Shown here piece after piece: positions 32,145-45,831 of a stretch of 64,000 nt of DNA; positions within the stretch are counted from its first letter, which is position 1, and every line of letters begins with the position of its first letter. A program made the translations under genes and the position numbers. The stretch comes from Pagrus major. Its lineage: Eukaryota; Chordata; Actinopteri; Spariformes; Sparidae. Location of the stretch: assembly GCF_040436345.1 (NCBI RefSeq), contig NC_133230.1, positions 4,733,297-4,797,296 on the forward strand, given 5' to 3'. The notes under the pieces are model-generated. The model was given only the letters and a program-made list of their open reading frames with translations, was not told the DNA's origin and did no database searches.

Positions 32145-35100
32145 ATGGAGCCTCCGGAGGTATTTTTTGATTCCTGGGTGAAAATAAGTCTCTTCACGAC
32201 ATTGGTATCGTCCTTACGTGCGCTTACACGTAATTCTCACCCGGAGAAACCTGGCAAGAGTCTACCAATCGATGGTTGTTGCCTATAGCTAGCTAACTAA
32301 CTAGCTAATTGCTTTGCTAAGTAGTTAGCCGACTATAACACATCGCTAACATACTCATTAAAAACACAACGCCATTGCCAGACAAAATCTGTGTTTTCCA
32401 TCGTTAGTAATATTGGTTGTATGGATGACTGGCAGCTAATCACTTGCAAGTTAACGTATAATAGGCTACGTAGGCATGTGTCTCACCAAGCTAACGGCAA
32501 CAGGTTGCCATTAGCTTGCTAACTTTTGCTGTGCCTGTCAACTCATTCATATGTGGTACATAACATAATGTAGCTAAACTCAGTTATTATATAATACGCT
32601 TTTTACTCTAAAATGAGTGTGCTGTACATTTTATTTGTGATTCGGTTATTTCGAGTTTAAAGTTTTCCGTTAAGTGTTTACACTATTTTACATTATGTCT
32701 GTCATCATAGCCAAGCAATTGGGATCACAGGATGCTTAATGAATGAAAATTAGAATGAAACAAAATCAGAATGGACTTAATGTGAGCCCATAACCTTGAA
32801 TATACACTGTGCAAAGATAGTGCCCAGTAATATGATGTACATTAGTAGTGCAGGTCTGTTAGATAATGCTAAAGGCTGCAAGGTGCAAGATTGTGTTTGG
32901 ATATTATTGGAATCAACTGTACATTGAAAACTGTATTTAGATATTGGTCTGTTATGTAATAATCTAGAGTTGTGAGGTTGCATTATAGATATGAAGGATA
33001 TTGTGATATGATTTCGAATGAAGGTATTAAATAAATGCGCTTCAGTGACGGGTGAGCCCTCTGTCCCAACACAGAGGAGGCTCTTTATAAAATGTGATGG
33101 ATGGCAGCTGGCAGGAATGGCCTAATATATATAAAGGAGCTGAATAAGTTTCTCTGCTCTGCTGTCTGACCAGCAGGTGGTGGAGGGGTTGCTCAATATT
33201 TTCCAGGATGAATTACAGTTAGCACAGGATGCTCCTCGCCACTAAATCCAGAGACTACACATTTAATACCTGCTGCTGTTGTAGTTGTATTAAGCCTCCT
33301 AAGAAACTGTTCACAAGAAAACAGTGAGAGTGAGTTGTTTGATGATTCTGTTCACAGAGGGAGGCGGCATCTCCTCAGTTGCCAGCACATGAAGATGTGA
33401 GTCAGTCTGCTGGACAAACATCCATGAACCAACTGGGAGCTCAGACTCATGGCAGTGCCAGTCAGGACCAGGGGCAGCACAGACAGGGAACAGATGGCTT
33501 GGAGCTTCAACAGCGGTGGGAGCCCTCTTTGCAGCCAGGTATGTACAGTACATTGAATAAAGCAATGAATAACAAAATGTGCAATTCAAAATCTGCAGGT
33601 TTTACTCAAAATATAAACCATACTTTATAGCATAACTTTATTTTGTATCATGATTGAATTGATCTACATTTAAGTTGTAAGTTGTAAGCCTGTCAACAAT
33701 GGTGTGGATAACAATCAGCATTTTCTGTATTATCAGAATTTCAGGACAGTAACCTGTCTCCAGCCCTTCCCCTGTTTCCTGTCCACTCTGGAGTGGAGCA
33801 CATGTTCACTGAATATTCTTTATTCCAACAAAGTGACAATGAATTTGTCCCTTTAAGGTAAAATAAAATAAAATAAAAGTCAAATATTGGTTATGTGGTC
33901 ATAGCTTTGTGCAATGTGTCACTTAAATGTTCTTAAGTTTATAATTTTATTTACTTTTTTAAAGGGCATACCCTGACATTTCCATGGCGTCAGAGAGGTT
34001 TCGCTTTCCGTCCCAGGATCGCACCACTCAGGCCTCTGAGCGCGGCTCATTGTCACAGCACCCTTTGGCCCAGGCGACCACCCTGTCTGAAGAAGGAGCG
34101 AGCAGCTGCTGCTCTCTGTCCCAGCACAGTTTGTCACCAGGGGACAAAGGCAGACAAAAGGACACTGACAGACAGGAAGTTCCATCCCGAGATGATACAA
34201 GCAACAGGGAGAAAGACTCAGACACTGTAACTGACCCTCCAGACAAGCCTGCAGGACAGGCTGCTGAAGATGAGACATTCTTTCTGAATAAGGAAATTCC
34301 TGCCCAGCATCTTTTGGAGCTCCTTCAGAAAGATATCGGCATGCCAAGCAGCAGCAGCAGTGCTGTGTCTTCTGCCTCTGAGACCTCTGTGAAGATCGCT
34401 GCATCCTTTTCCAAAGAGTCTAAAAGCACTCAAGTTTACAAACCAGAGATCGACCAAAGTACTGTGAGAAGAGAAGGTCCTCCAGGTGAAGCTTCTCGTC
34501 CCCAGCAGCAGATACAACAACCTGATAGAGATCGATCGCGGACATTGTCATCTGAGGTCTGTAACATCACCATGGGGGTCCGCAGCACTCGACCTGATGA
34601 CAGTAGTGAAGAGCTACACAGAGAGCTGTTGTCTGAGGTAGAGAGGCACAGCAGCCGTGAAGCTGAATCTAAAAACCAACCCCCGAAAAGCGTAACACAA
34701 CCTGGTCCGTCTTTCACACCATATCCTACAAAGATGTCTGAAGGCAAGCCAAGTGTCACCAGAACAAATCTTGGTGGCATGCCATGGACGGGGCCATTTT
34801 CAGCTGGTGTTGAACGGGGTCCCAGAGAGCAAGACCTCTGGTCATCTGGGAACCAAACAGGGATTGATGGATCGTACCTGGGTTTCCTTCCACAGTCTCA
34901 GTCCACTCCAGGTGTTTTTAAGGCCCCACCCAAATCCAGTGTCAAGGCTAAACTTTCTCTTATAGAATCCAATAAAGAGAACTCCTATCAGTCAAGCACA
35001 GAGATTTCTCCACAGCCAGATGTTCCTGTGGCTGATGTCCACCACCCAGACTCATCAAATCAGTGCCAAGAGAAAGCTACCACTGCACAAGTCCAGTCTC

Positions 35101-38100
35101 TCCCAAGTCTCAGCTATATGCAGAAAGTAGATGCTTGGAGGGCAAACCAAACTTCAGGCAAGACGTCACTATTTGATAGCTTGGCACTGCAAGGTTTTGC
35201 TGGCGTCTCTCCTAAAAAGAAAGCTTACGATGCAGTATCTGACACCCTGAATCGCCTCCTGAGTCAGCAGGCGAGAGATTTACAACAGTCTCCTGTTTTA
35301 GCTGCTGCCAATCAGGGTGTTACACAGAGCTCCTCCACAGCTCCCTCTTTTTCAAGAAGAGGGGAGGCGGTGGGCAGGGCTCCCAGTGACAAAGATAACA
35401 CTGGGTCTACAACGAGACCCTCTGTCTCAACCTTTGACAGGTCACAGTCCCACTCCTCTATTAACACAGTGGTCATGTCAGTTAAGAAAGATCAGCAGAC
35501 AGAAGGACGTGTAGAAGAGGAGAAGAGTCACACTCAGGATGATGTCCATCATCAGTCAAGTGCCGTAGCTCATCCATTGCCTCGCATGAGCCTCGGTCAG
35601 TTCAGTGACGTGTCACTTGATCGAGATTTGACACTCTCAAGTTCCCAAGATAGTTACAACAGTGGAGTTAAATTAGGAACTTCGGTCGGAGCTTCTTCTG
35701 TTATGAGCCTCGAGGTCGATAACTACGCCCCGTACTGGACTTCAAAGCTATCAACACCACCACCTCAGCCCAGGCCGCGAGAGCTCAACATTGAAGAACG
35801 AATTCCGGTATTTGAAAAACTGAAAATCTTACATAAAAAAATATTATTTAAAATATGTTTATGACTAATAAATTATCATGTATTATTGTTATTGCAGATT
35901 CACTTTCAGCAGATAGTAACCCCAAAAAATTAGCAGCTAATTTTATTCAGCATGCAAAAAAAATGTGTATACGACGTGTAGATTAGTATTGTTGGTTCTG
36001 ATATGTTCTGTATTTGTTTTTCCTGCAGTTGTATCTCCATAACCTGGGGATTGACCAGTCTCCCTCAACAATCCTTACTCCGTTTGCACCCAGAGGCCCA
36101 ATCAGAGAGCCTGAATTCTCTCCCACTGATCTCTGTACAATTAAAGGATCTATTGGAACCCCGACCAAGAGCACCCAACTCTCTGAAGGTAATTTACAGC
36201 GGTTGTTTTTAATAGAGCAGCAACTAACGATTATTTTCATTGTCGATTAATCTGTTGATTATTTTCTTGATTAATTGATTCTTTGTTTGGTCTGTAAAAA
36301 ATTCTGTAAAAGACGAATGGATCTACTTTTATCAACTTTAAATTGGTTAATGTACCTTAATCACCTATAAAGATTAAAAGAATACTTCCATTTTGTATTT
36401 TCAGGTGGCAGTCTCCATAAAGGAGAGTTTTCCAGGTCCAGCATCCTGTCGGTGGACTCTAGTATATCCATCCCGTTGAGCCTGGACAGTCTCGGTCCCG
36501 CTGCATCTTTTCCAGAGCGGACCAGACAGATTTCTCTCTCATCAGATTCAGAGTCCATCCAGAGTGAACGCAGACTGGCCGCCTCCTCTCAGCCTGATGA
36601 AGACTCTTATCCCTCCTCACTGCAGACAGCCTTACAACGGCAGAGGGACAGCAGCTTAACCAGCAGCCAGAACACCATCCAGCCAGGAGACAGGTTTGGC
36701 TCTGACCCCTCGTTACGTAGTGACTTGGAGTCACCTTTGCAAACGAGCCGTAGTATGGAGCAAAGCGGAGAAGCTTCTTTTGTTAGCTCCAAGGCCTTGT
36801 TGGAGATCCGTAAACTGCTCTTTCAGGCAGAGAACATGGTCTCTGCTGGGTCTTCCGTGGCTTCCCCTGCAGCGCCCCGTCTCCCACTCTCTGATGAGGA
36901 CATTTTCCTATCAGTAAGGAAGAAAACCAGCCAACTCCAGGACTCCTCATTTTCCTCCTCCTCTGCGACTGGAGATCCCAGAACTCGATCCTCCCTGCTG
37001 TGGGCCAGGTCCTCGTCTGACTCCATGCTGACCTCAGAGAAACCGAGAGAAAGCTCTGTTGGTCGAGAGAGTGTGACTTCATCAGGGCCACCTAATTATC
37101 CATCCACACAACCTCTTGTTACTGCACCGGCTACAGGTGCATACAGCAGGCCACAGGATAGCAGTGTTAGTAAAGGTGAAGGGTCGTCTTTTGTCCTGTC
37201 TCAGTCAGCCCGGCGGGCAGAGCCTGAGGGCTGCAGTGCTGCTCCCCCTGACAACACAGCCCCACCACAGCCAACAATCATCATTCCTTCACCAGCCTTG
37301 ACTACACAACAGCTCACCTCCACTCATGTAGACATGGCAGAGGAGGAAACACAGACTGCTACGGAAGATCCAGTAGAGAGTAGCTCCTCTTCGCCCATCC
37401 TCGAGGACGCTGACCAGGGCGTGATGAGTGATGGAAGCAGTGAGAGCTCGCTGGCAGGCAGAGTGGCCAAATTACTGCAGAGTGAATCTCCTGCCACCAT
37501 GGTGTCCAGTACACCCAGTGTCACTGACCAGGAGGAGAGCAAAGCCAGAGGTAAGAGGAGTCACATGCTATACAAATTTTAACATCCAAATGCACCTTTA
37601 AAGCAACTGCTGCAGCATAAATCGCATCCTTGTTGTCATCCTTATGTAGAGTTATTAATGTTAATTAATGAGTATTAATGTTTTTGTGTTGCAGAGTGGA
37701 TTAAGCTGAAGATATCAGGACAGCAGTGTGAGCCTCTCGAGTTGGACAAAGAAGACAGAGAGCGGATTGAAGAGATCAAGAGAGAGCTGCTGTTAAAAAA
37801 CCCATTTAAGGTAAACATCTGATGAAAAGATCTTAACACTGGTTTAGTCATAATTGTAAAAGCTTAATTTGTAGTCATGCAAATGTTGAAAAAATAATAA
37901 TTTTTTGTTGTTTTTGTTGTTGATGTCTGCCTCCAATCTCTGGACAGTTGAGATTTCATGCTTGAGGTAACTGGTGTGTTGCAGGCGTGGTGTGTCAAAT
38001 AAGAGCTGCAATGATTAATCGATTAGTCAATGGCGTAAAATTAATCACCAAATGTTTTGATAATCGATAAATCTGGAAAAATTTAATTTGAACTGTTTCT

Positions 38101-41100
38101 GGTGCAGTTTTGCAGTGAACAATGTTTTCTTTGAATCTCTGTGGTGGATGAATTCACAGTTTAATTTTCCTGGTCTCACAGTTTCATACAGACATCTTAT
38201 TTTTTTTCTTCCTTTCTTTCAGAGTCAGGGTAGCACAGATACAGAGAGCAGTGCAGCGTCCAGCTTTAAAGTCCCAAGGCGGCAGGAAGCGGCTCAGCAA
38301 GTGCAGACATTCACCACCCTTGGTGACGCTAACAACCAGCCACCAGAGGCACTGCAGGGCCTCAGCACTGATCCCTCTGACTCCAGCATGCAGCTTCAAA
38401 ACCCTCCTCACACGGATCTAGAGGCTCAAATACGTGAGATCGCTGCCAGAGAAGGGGTTACTCTCCCTAGGACAAACCCTAGGGCCATCACATCTATCAC
38501 CATCGCCACCCGCAGGCGCTCCAACTCCCCTTCGCCTTCCACGTCACCTGCACCTCCTCTCAGTCCTGCACCGGAGCCGCTTCAGCTGACAGACCTTTCT
38601 ACAGGAGCAGTCGACCACCCTAAAGCTAACAAGCAGCTTCTTCCCACCATGGATGAAGAAGATAACACTTCTCAGTCAGCATCAGCGGATCAGAGGAGGG
38701 AAGATGCTGTAGGAGGCCAAAGTGAGGAGCCTCCTCCATCCTCTCTGGGTGTAGGTAGAGAGGACGTGAATGTTAAAGATGACAACACACAGTCTTCCAG
38801 GCGAGATGACGAGTTATCTGTCCAGGACAGCTCGGTTTCTGGTCATGAATCTGAGCAAACCGCAGGTTCATCTACATCTGAATCTCCACCCAAGACAGGT
38901 CACGTCTCACATGTCCATCTCACTCTGTCCCCCAAAGCCAACGATCACAGCTTGGCCTCTGCTGTTACAGGACTGCCTCGTAAAGAATTTGTCCCCCTCA
39001 GACACTCCTCTTCTCCTGCCAGCAGTCCAGACGAAGGTGTCGGGTTGTCCAGTCCACCAGAGTGGTACGAAAATAGAGAGCCAACAAGACAGCGAGGGAC
39101 AGAAAGAGCTGACACCTCCTCGCTGTTTAAAACCCCTGTGCCTCAAGGCAGGATGACCTCCACATCCTCACAGTTCTTTACACCAAGTCACAGAGCTGCA
39201 GTGTCACCAAGACCCTTAACCACTGAATCACCAGGTAGTGACTTTTATAGTTTTATAATAGATTTTAACTGAAAAAGAAAACTTAGCCCTTCACTATGTT
39301 TTTTATCACACTATAAATGGGGGCAGAGATCTAAACTGAGGTATTGATAAGAACAAACTGTGTGAGGACTTGGACCTCGGCTAAAACACAGAGCCCAAGT
39401 TGAGGGTGTGGAGCTGATGGTGCATTCTTAGCTAAATTAGATCACAGGAAATGAATGTCAACATAACTTTATTCCTATTTATCTGTTCTTCTTTTTACCT
39501 CTCCTCATACAGCAGTGCCTGTGCTGTTGCCTTACAAACCCCGCGGCAGTGAGGAGCTCTTCTACGTCCCTCAAACCGAGGCTGATTGCTCCTCTACCGA
39601 CACCACCATTGAGAGCACCCACACAGGTACCGTCTACTCATATCTAATTTTATTGAGCCTCTTGGTCAACTTGCATTTTTGACAGCAGAATCACTGCACT
39701 TTTTTCAAGCTGTGTCAATGTGCTGAGATAAGTGCAGGAGCAACAGCGTGGCGGGCTGTAAATAACAAGCTGTAAACAGCACGAGGCCGGTCAGAGCGGA
39801 TCTGGCAGTTTGCTGCTCCGCCCCGGTGTTGGCTCGTCTGACAATAACTGGGCAGGGGAGTAAATAATTATATGTTTTTATGTCTCCATGCCGGAAATAG
39901 CCATGGCCGGAGGCATAATGTTTTCATTCCTGTCTTGTCTTCTCATGGCGTCCCATCCTTTGGAACATGATATTTCAGAAACACTTGAAGGAATTTCTTC
40001 AAATTTGGAACAAATGAAGAGATTTGAGTGATCAAAGGCCAATAATTGGTTGCCAGTTTCCCAATATGGTTGCTAATCACAGCCTGGCAACTGTTCCCGT
40101 CGGGCCCTGAGTGAAAAAGTTAATCAAATGAAAAATTAAGAAATTTATCAAATCCAGAATATTGAATTGTCAGTTGAATCTGAGATGAATGAGGAGGCTC
40201 TGCTCTCATTTCCCCAGAGCCTTTTGGGCAGCAGCTGCTCTATTGTAACACACACCCGGCAGAGCATTAATTATTCATGTTCAGGGGCAGGGAGAGACAA
40301 AGGCGAGCTGGGGCCCCAGCAGAGACGGAGGGAGAGGAGACCGTAGGCTCCATGTCTTTGAACATCTTGAAAATGAAGGATTTAAGTCACTTTTCCAGCA
40401 GTTTTATTCATCTGTTATCTTAAAAATAAGGACACACACGTCATGAGATAATGAGCCACTTTTGGATCCTGACCAGGTTCAGACGACGCTGTGCCTCCAC
40501 GCTTCAGCAGTGAGGTCCTCGGACACAGAGACCCGGGGTTGGACCGTGGAGTCTCCATCAGACACACAGAGGGGATCTACAGCAAGAGGCTGAAAACAAC
40601 CACCTTCAAAATGAGAGAGGCTGGAGAACACAGAGGTGAGCTCAACACACACACAGTATACAGATTCACTCTTCCTCTGTTGGGGAATAAGAATCATCTG
40701 TCCATTAATTGAAACATTATCTGTCATTGGTTAATTTAAACATATGTCACTCTGGTTAAAGTAATCAGTATAATGGAAACATCCCACATGTACACACTAA
40801 ATGTACTGAGGTGAGACGGATGTTGTTACACAGTTTGGCAATGCAGAAAAATTAACTGCTTTTGGGAAAAGGTTAGAAACATAGTGGAGAACATTATTTG
40901 AATTGAATCGATGTATTCAGGGGCCGGTCACACAGAAACTCATTGCTACAGGTGCAGACGCGTTAGAAATGGCTCAGAAAAGACTCTTACTATATATCTT
41001 ATTATTTATTGTAATAAATGACAAAGAAAAGCAGCGAATTCTCGTATGTAAGAAGCTGGAACCATCAAATGTTTGACATTTTTGCTTGAAAAATGACTGA

Positions 41101-44100
41101 AACCATAAATGAGTGAGCAAGATAGTTGACAATTTTCTGTTGATTGGTTTCTTGTTGCAGTTCTGCCATAAAGCAACATGTTCTTGATGTTCCCATATTT
41201 GTTTTTAAATGTTTTAATGTGTGCGTTAAAACACCTGTTTTCTCTCTTTTCACAGGTGTGTCTGTATCAACAGAGATTGATACTGAAATACGTGCCACTC
41301 AAGCTCCAAAGCCGTCTTCTCAGGTGTCAGTTGCCTTCACCAGAGTGCCTTTATCGAGCAACCAAGAGACCTCCAAGAGAGACCAGGGGACCAGCCCGGT
41401 GCAGTTCCTTAGCTATGATCAACCAGAGCCCAGAAGTGAGAGATTTCAGCCGGTTCATGTGGACATCAGCCATCGCCTGCACCCAAGCTCTGTCCCTCAG
41501 GCTGGAATTGAGCGAGACCAGGACAGGAGGGAGTCTGTCCAGCAGAGCAGCAGCACTCTGGACCAGCTGTGGCAGAGGTTCTCTGCCCGGTGGAGTCTGG
41601 AGGAGTCCCGACCCACCAGTGACAGAGAGGCATCGCTGCTGGAGCGGCTGGAGCGTCTGTCTCGTCTTATTCATAACACACAGGATGAAAACATGTCAGA
41701 GGTGTATGGTGATCCAGAAGAGAAGCGAGGGAGGAGGGGAGACGATGAAAGAAAGAAGAGGAATGTGGGTGGTGAAGCCAGAGATCTGGAGAGGAGAGTC
41801 AGAGGAGGTAGAAAGGCTGAAGGTGAACCTCAAATCCGACAGAGGCTCCAAACAGAGGAGGCGTCTCCACCTGCAGACGAGGACTCCTTCACCTCCAGCG
41901 TCTCTCATGCCTCCTCCCAGAGTCAGCTCCTCTATCCTGCAGATAGAGACGAGTCAGAGACCCTGTCCACCACGTCTGGCTCCATGTCCACTGTGGACAC
42001 GGCGAGGCTGATCCGAGCCTTCGGTGCCCACAGAGTCCAGCACCTGAAGATGAGCTCCGGCCTCAGTAAACTGTACAACACCATCAACAGGCAGAAAGAC
42101 GGGAGGGAACAGAGGAGAGGGAGAAACGAAGAGCCACCTCGGATCATCACTCTGTCAGAGACCACCGGCAATGATGAATCAGTAAGTTTACAGTTAACCA
42201 TGACAATGAGCCAGCATGTATGATACCAAGACCCTGAAACTGTGGGGAAATGTGGTCTGTGACAAAGATCTGTGTAGGAGCAAAGATGAGACACACAAAT
42301 ACAGTAACAGGTTATTACGGCTCTAATGTTTTGATGTCGTTGGTCTTCAGGTTGCTGCTGATTCTGCCTCATCCACCAGCACCTACAGCCTCCCGTCACA
42401 ACACGGCCCCTCCAGGACTCTGAGAGCCAAGAAGGCTGTTAAACTGGTCAGCAAAGGCATCCAGGCGGGTCAGTGTGTGCTGAAGGCATTTGGTTTTCTT
42501 TTGTGTTGGAAAAACATTTACCGAGAAAGACCGATGACACATTGGGGCACAATATTTCCTGAGCTGTCTACATGATGAATCACTGAGTGCCTGTTGTGTT
42601 TCCTCAGTCCAAAATAGTCGGCTGCAAATGTCACGTGTTGTTATTGTATTGGGCCAAATATAAGACGGCCCAAAAGTTTTTAAACACATGACTCTGGTGG
42701 AATTTGTTATAACTACATCATTTAAGGCTACAAAAACCCTAACATACAGTATCTCTCCACTGTTGTGACGACGTGTTGTGTTGTCCTTCAATATGAGACG
42801 ACCCCAACTTTATCAAACATTTGGAGTTTGTGTTTCTGTAACTGAAACCTGACAATTGGTTAAAAAAACATGGATAGTAAAGTTGCAGTAACAGTAATTC
42901 TTTAAAATAATATAAAAAAAAATCTTCACACTGTTGTTTTCCTCTTCCTCAGGTGATCTGGAGCTCGTCAGTAACAGGACTCGACGTCACACCCGAGATG
43001 TTGGAACAACGTTCCCGTCACCTGGTGAAGCCAGAACTTACAGGCGGGTGTCGTCTTCCTCATCCAGCTCAGAGAGAGGAAGAGGAGGGCAGAGAAAGAG
43101 CAAGAGAAGCCCACCAAAGACCTACCCTGAGGGTACGTCAGACAACAGATGATCTGTCTGTTCCCTTTGTTTTGTATTTTTGCGTGTATGTATACAGTAT
43201 ATTTATTTTACAGTAATCCTTATACTGAAGTGTTTGGTTTGAATCTCCTTCGTCCTCTCCAGGCGTTTCCTGGTTCATCTCTGCTGACGAGCTGAGGACA
43301 GAGGCGAGGAAGGAGAATCGGCCGGAGGAAGAGGAGTCGACGTGGAGGCCGAGCACCGCCTGGTTTGAACCGTACAGCAGAATGAAACCATGGAGAGAGC
43401 CGCTCAGACAGAGACAAGTCCATGAAGACAGAAACACACAGCCCAGCTTGATACTTCACCATGAAACTGATTTAGACCCAAGAACCAAAACAACATCTTC
43501 TGGTCTGACCCGGATCTCTCTCCAGGTTAGTTTCTCTTTGTAGAAAAACTTACAGTAAGAAGCTGACTTGGAAAATATATTTTCAGGGCCTTTAAGATTA
43601 CATGTCGGGTGTCCACTCTGATCAAACGTGTCACATCATAAGACATTTAATAAACAACAGTAAATGCTCTATTAAAAACGTTGATGCTCCTCTTCAACCC
43701 TGCAGGAGGCTCTGGAGATGCGTCGTCCGCAGTTCATCTCTCAGTCCAGGCAGAGGGTGAAGTGCCTGGCTCGGCAGGTGGAGGAGAGGAAGCTGCAGGA
43801 AGTCTTCAGCAGAGAGAGAGAAGAACTGTTCTGCCAGCCCGGAGGACCAGGGAGGCTGCCGAGGCCTGCAGGTACTCATCAGGAAACAGTGTTTCTATTT
43901 CTAGTGTGCGATGATCCTTAACTGAGGTGTTGTTAATGTTCTGTCTGACAGCTACATGTTTTATGGATCTAGATCTTTTCTTAATACAGTTTCTGTGCAT
44001 GCATTGTAAAGAAGAATGATGGTGTTGTTGTAGTATTTATAGGTCTTACTGACAACTTTTTCTTTCTCTTCTCTGTTAAGGCACCGCTCAGCTCAGGAGG

Positions 44101-44535
44101 GCTGTACCAAGGAAGGAGATGATTCAGAGGTCCAAACAGTAAGCTGACATTTGTTCTGTTTTGAATATAACTTTTAATTCATTATGTTAACGACAACAGT
44201 ATCAAAAAGGTCTCAGCTGTACAGCAATCTGAACTTTGTCTCTTCTCCAGGATTTATGAGAATCTGCCGGAGGTTCAGCGGAGGAAGGAGGAGGAAAGAA
44301 GAAAAGCAGAGTATCGATCGTACCGGCTGAAGGCTCAACTCTACAACAAGGTACCACACAAACACAAATTCATCGGACAACTTCTGATATAACACCAGCT
44401 CTGAAAATCAATATTTGAATGGAGCCAATTTCCTCAGCTTTGTATTTGTATGTATTTGTATTAATCAGATGAATGTTTTGTGTCTTTCAGAGAATCACCG
44501 GTCGAGTCCTGGGCAGGAGGACAGCGTGGCACTGA
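32145..44535 (+). CDS. alms1: Alstrom syndrome protein 1 homologue, 2,240 aa, complete
   Basis: Eighteen exons: 32145-32159, 33358-33538, 33737-33857, 33965-35807, 36029-36188, 36405-37550, 37695-37810, 38223-39234, 39513-39626, 40477-40635, 41256-42181, 42351-42468, 42953-43132, 43263-43525, 43706-43871, 44081-44138, 44251-44350, 44491-44535 (TGA). The sum is 6,723 nt in one frame. ALMS1 is a large centrosome and basal-body protein needed for cilium upkeep; human loss causes Alstrom syndrome. Diagnostic stretches are the NIEERIP-LYLHNLGIDQSPSTILTPFAPRGP junction of exons 4 and 5 (split here by an intron), LLPYKPRGSEELFYVPQ in exon 9, and the C-terminal ALMS motif (WFEPYSRMKPWREPLR). Most of the rest is Ser/Gln-rich and disordered. 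Human ALMS1 has about 4,170 residues with a long tandem-repeat exon; no such repeat is visible here, which explains the shorter length. Exon 1 codes only MEPPE, resembling human MEPED; it is the least certain exon. Confidence 0.95.
36217..36300. repeat. Interspersed repeat, GCTGCAAC family, alms1 intron
   Basis: GCAGCAACTAACGATTATTT, then repeated ATTAATCTGTTGATTATTTTC, then TTGTTTGGTCTGTAAAA. Short copy of the same family. Confidence 0.7.
38003..38085. repeat. Interspersed repeat, GCTGCAAC family, alms1 intron
   Basis: GAGCTGCAATGATTAATCGA followed by GATAATCGATAAATC. Short 5' fragment of the family. Confidence 0.65.
39880..40110. repeat. Interspersed repeat, CGGAGGCATAATG family, alms1 intron
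   Basis: The stretch with GGCCGGAGGCATAATGTTTT, AATTTCTTCAAATTTGGAAC and GATCAAAGGCCAA is a teleost repeat I recognise by its wording. No coding capacity. Confidence 0.55.
40970..41150. repeat. Interspersed repeat, GCTGCAAC family, alms1 intron
   Basis: Shows AATAAATGACAAAGAAAAGC, then GAAGCTGGAACCATCAAATG and the TTGAAAAATGACTGAAACC part. The copy lies just before the acceptor of the 41,256 exon but does not supply it. Confidence 0.65.
43263..44535 (+). other. alms1: ALMS motif exons, C-terminus of alms1
   Basis: The last five exons encode the conserved C-terminal ALMS motif from about residue 2,031 to 2,240. They contain SWFISADELR, TAWFEPYSRMKPWREPLR, then the helical Arg/Glu-rich part (SRQRVKCLARQVEERKLQ, NLPEVQRRKEEERRKAEY) and end in RVLGRRTAWH. 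In human ALMS1 this region is tied to centrosome targeting. The ending is intact and no stop interrupts it. Confidence 0.9.
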
Positions 44536-44776
44536 TCAAACACACCAGTTACACTTTTTACTGTAGATTAAATCAATGATATGAAAACATCTTTACAATT
44601 TTTAGAACAAAACTACCTAACTTAACTAAAACAAAAGCTTTTATTTATATGTGACCAAATTTTGTAGTCGATATTTTAAAGATTATGTAGAAAAGTTGAT
44701 TTCTACTGTTTTGTACTCTTTCTTACTTACAGACCGATGGAATGTTTTAATTGGTTTAAATGACTTTTAATGTAAA

Positions 44777-44782
44777 AATAAA
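44777..44782 (+). terminator. alms1: Poly(A) signal of alms1
   Basis: AATAAA lies 242 bp after the alms1 stop codon and is the only canonical hexamer I see there on this strand. It gives a short 3' UTR of roughly 260 nt. Confidence 0.7.
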
Positions 44783-44876
44783 CCAGATTTCTGCAGATTT
44801 TTAGAACATTTTTGTTTAATTTCATGTTTTGATTGAAGACAGTGAAGACCCAGAAAGATACACTGGCATTAATGTC

Positions 44877-44882
44877 TTTATT
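44877..44882 (-). terminator. dctn1: Candidate distal poly(A) signal of dctn1
   Basis: TTTATT on the plus strand is AATAAA for the minus-strand gene, 1.56 kb past the dctn1 stop. If used, the dctn1 3' UTR ends about 75-95 bp from the end of alms1. Nearer AT-rich hexamers could serve instead. Confidence 0.45.
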
Positions 44883-45831
44883 GATCAATTATTGGTTGTG
44901 CAAGAGCAGGAAGCCACACGAGGAAACTGTAAGACGAGTTAGACAAGCTGCAGGTCGAGTACATCAGCTGCTCACTGAGACAACAGATAAATAACAGAAT
45001 GAATAAATAAGCTGCATATTTCCTCTTTAACTACAGTTAAGTAGATGCACTATGCCCATTAATTAAATAAAACTTCAAGCTATGACAGTACCGTGTAAAC
45101 ATAAATATTCTAACAAATCATAAATAAGATAATTAGCATGGATTAAAACTAAAAGCCTTTAAAATCAGCCGTGGCAAATGTGGTGAGAGAGAAACAAAGA
45201 TTCTTTGGCAAAGATGTAGTTTTGCTTCAAACGAGGTTTGGTCTAAACGAATCAAAAAATAAGGCAGGTGACCGCTCTTCAGCTCGAGGCTCTCTGCAGG
45301 TTTAAGGCTCGGACAAAGTCTGAAACAGCAACAGGTAATACAGTCTGTTTGTGGATAATTCAGTAACTTTACCAACACAACCGGCATTTCATTTATATCA
45401 AGCATGTAAAAGAAGATGATAACAGCGTACAGGATTTTACACCACGAGTGTAATAAATACTAAATAATTTAAATCATATTAATGCTTCATCTGTTTTTAA
45501 ATAAACAAGAGTTTTTTTTTCCACAGTAGATCCCTTGAGGTCAATCAGCTTCATTTGTTCTGTGCAGTCCAACAAGGTTTTCATCAAAAAACAAAATCCT
45601 CAACAAGTTTTCTTGCATTTAAGTCGGTTGCCAAAAATTTTTTTCTCATAAAACCACCAGTAAAACATCTTTAAAGCAACAAAGCAAATGTGCAGGATTT
45701 TGTTCTTTTGTCACTCACGACTTGTTAAATATGTGCAAAAAGTCTTTTTGATCAAACCACAGTAAAATGCCCACGACTTTAAATGGACAAATAATTTTTT
45801 TTTTTCAGTGTAATTTCTAAATCAAATAATT

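Noticed and set aside
33170..33232. Possible extra early alms1 exon after an AG at 33,170
   Set aside because: No fitting GT donor, and the exon 1 to 33,358 join keeps frame without it.
33379..33630. Separate small gene at the 5' end of alms1
   Set aside because: It is alms1 exon 2 read on into the intron; the GT donor at 33,539 and phase fit the next exon.
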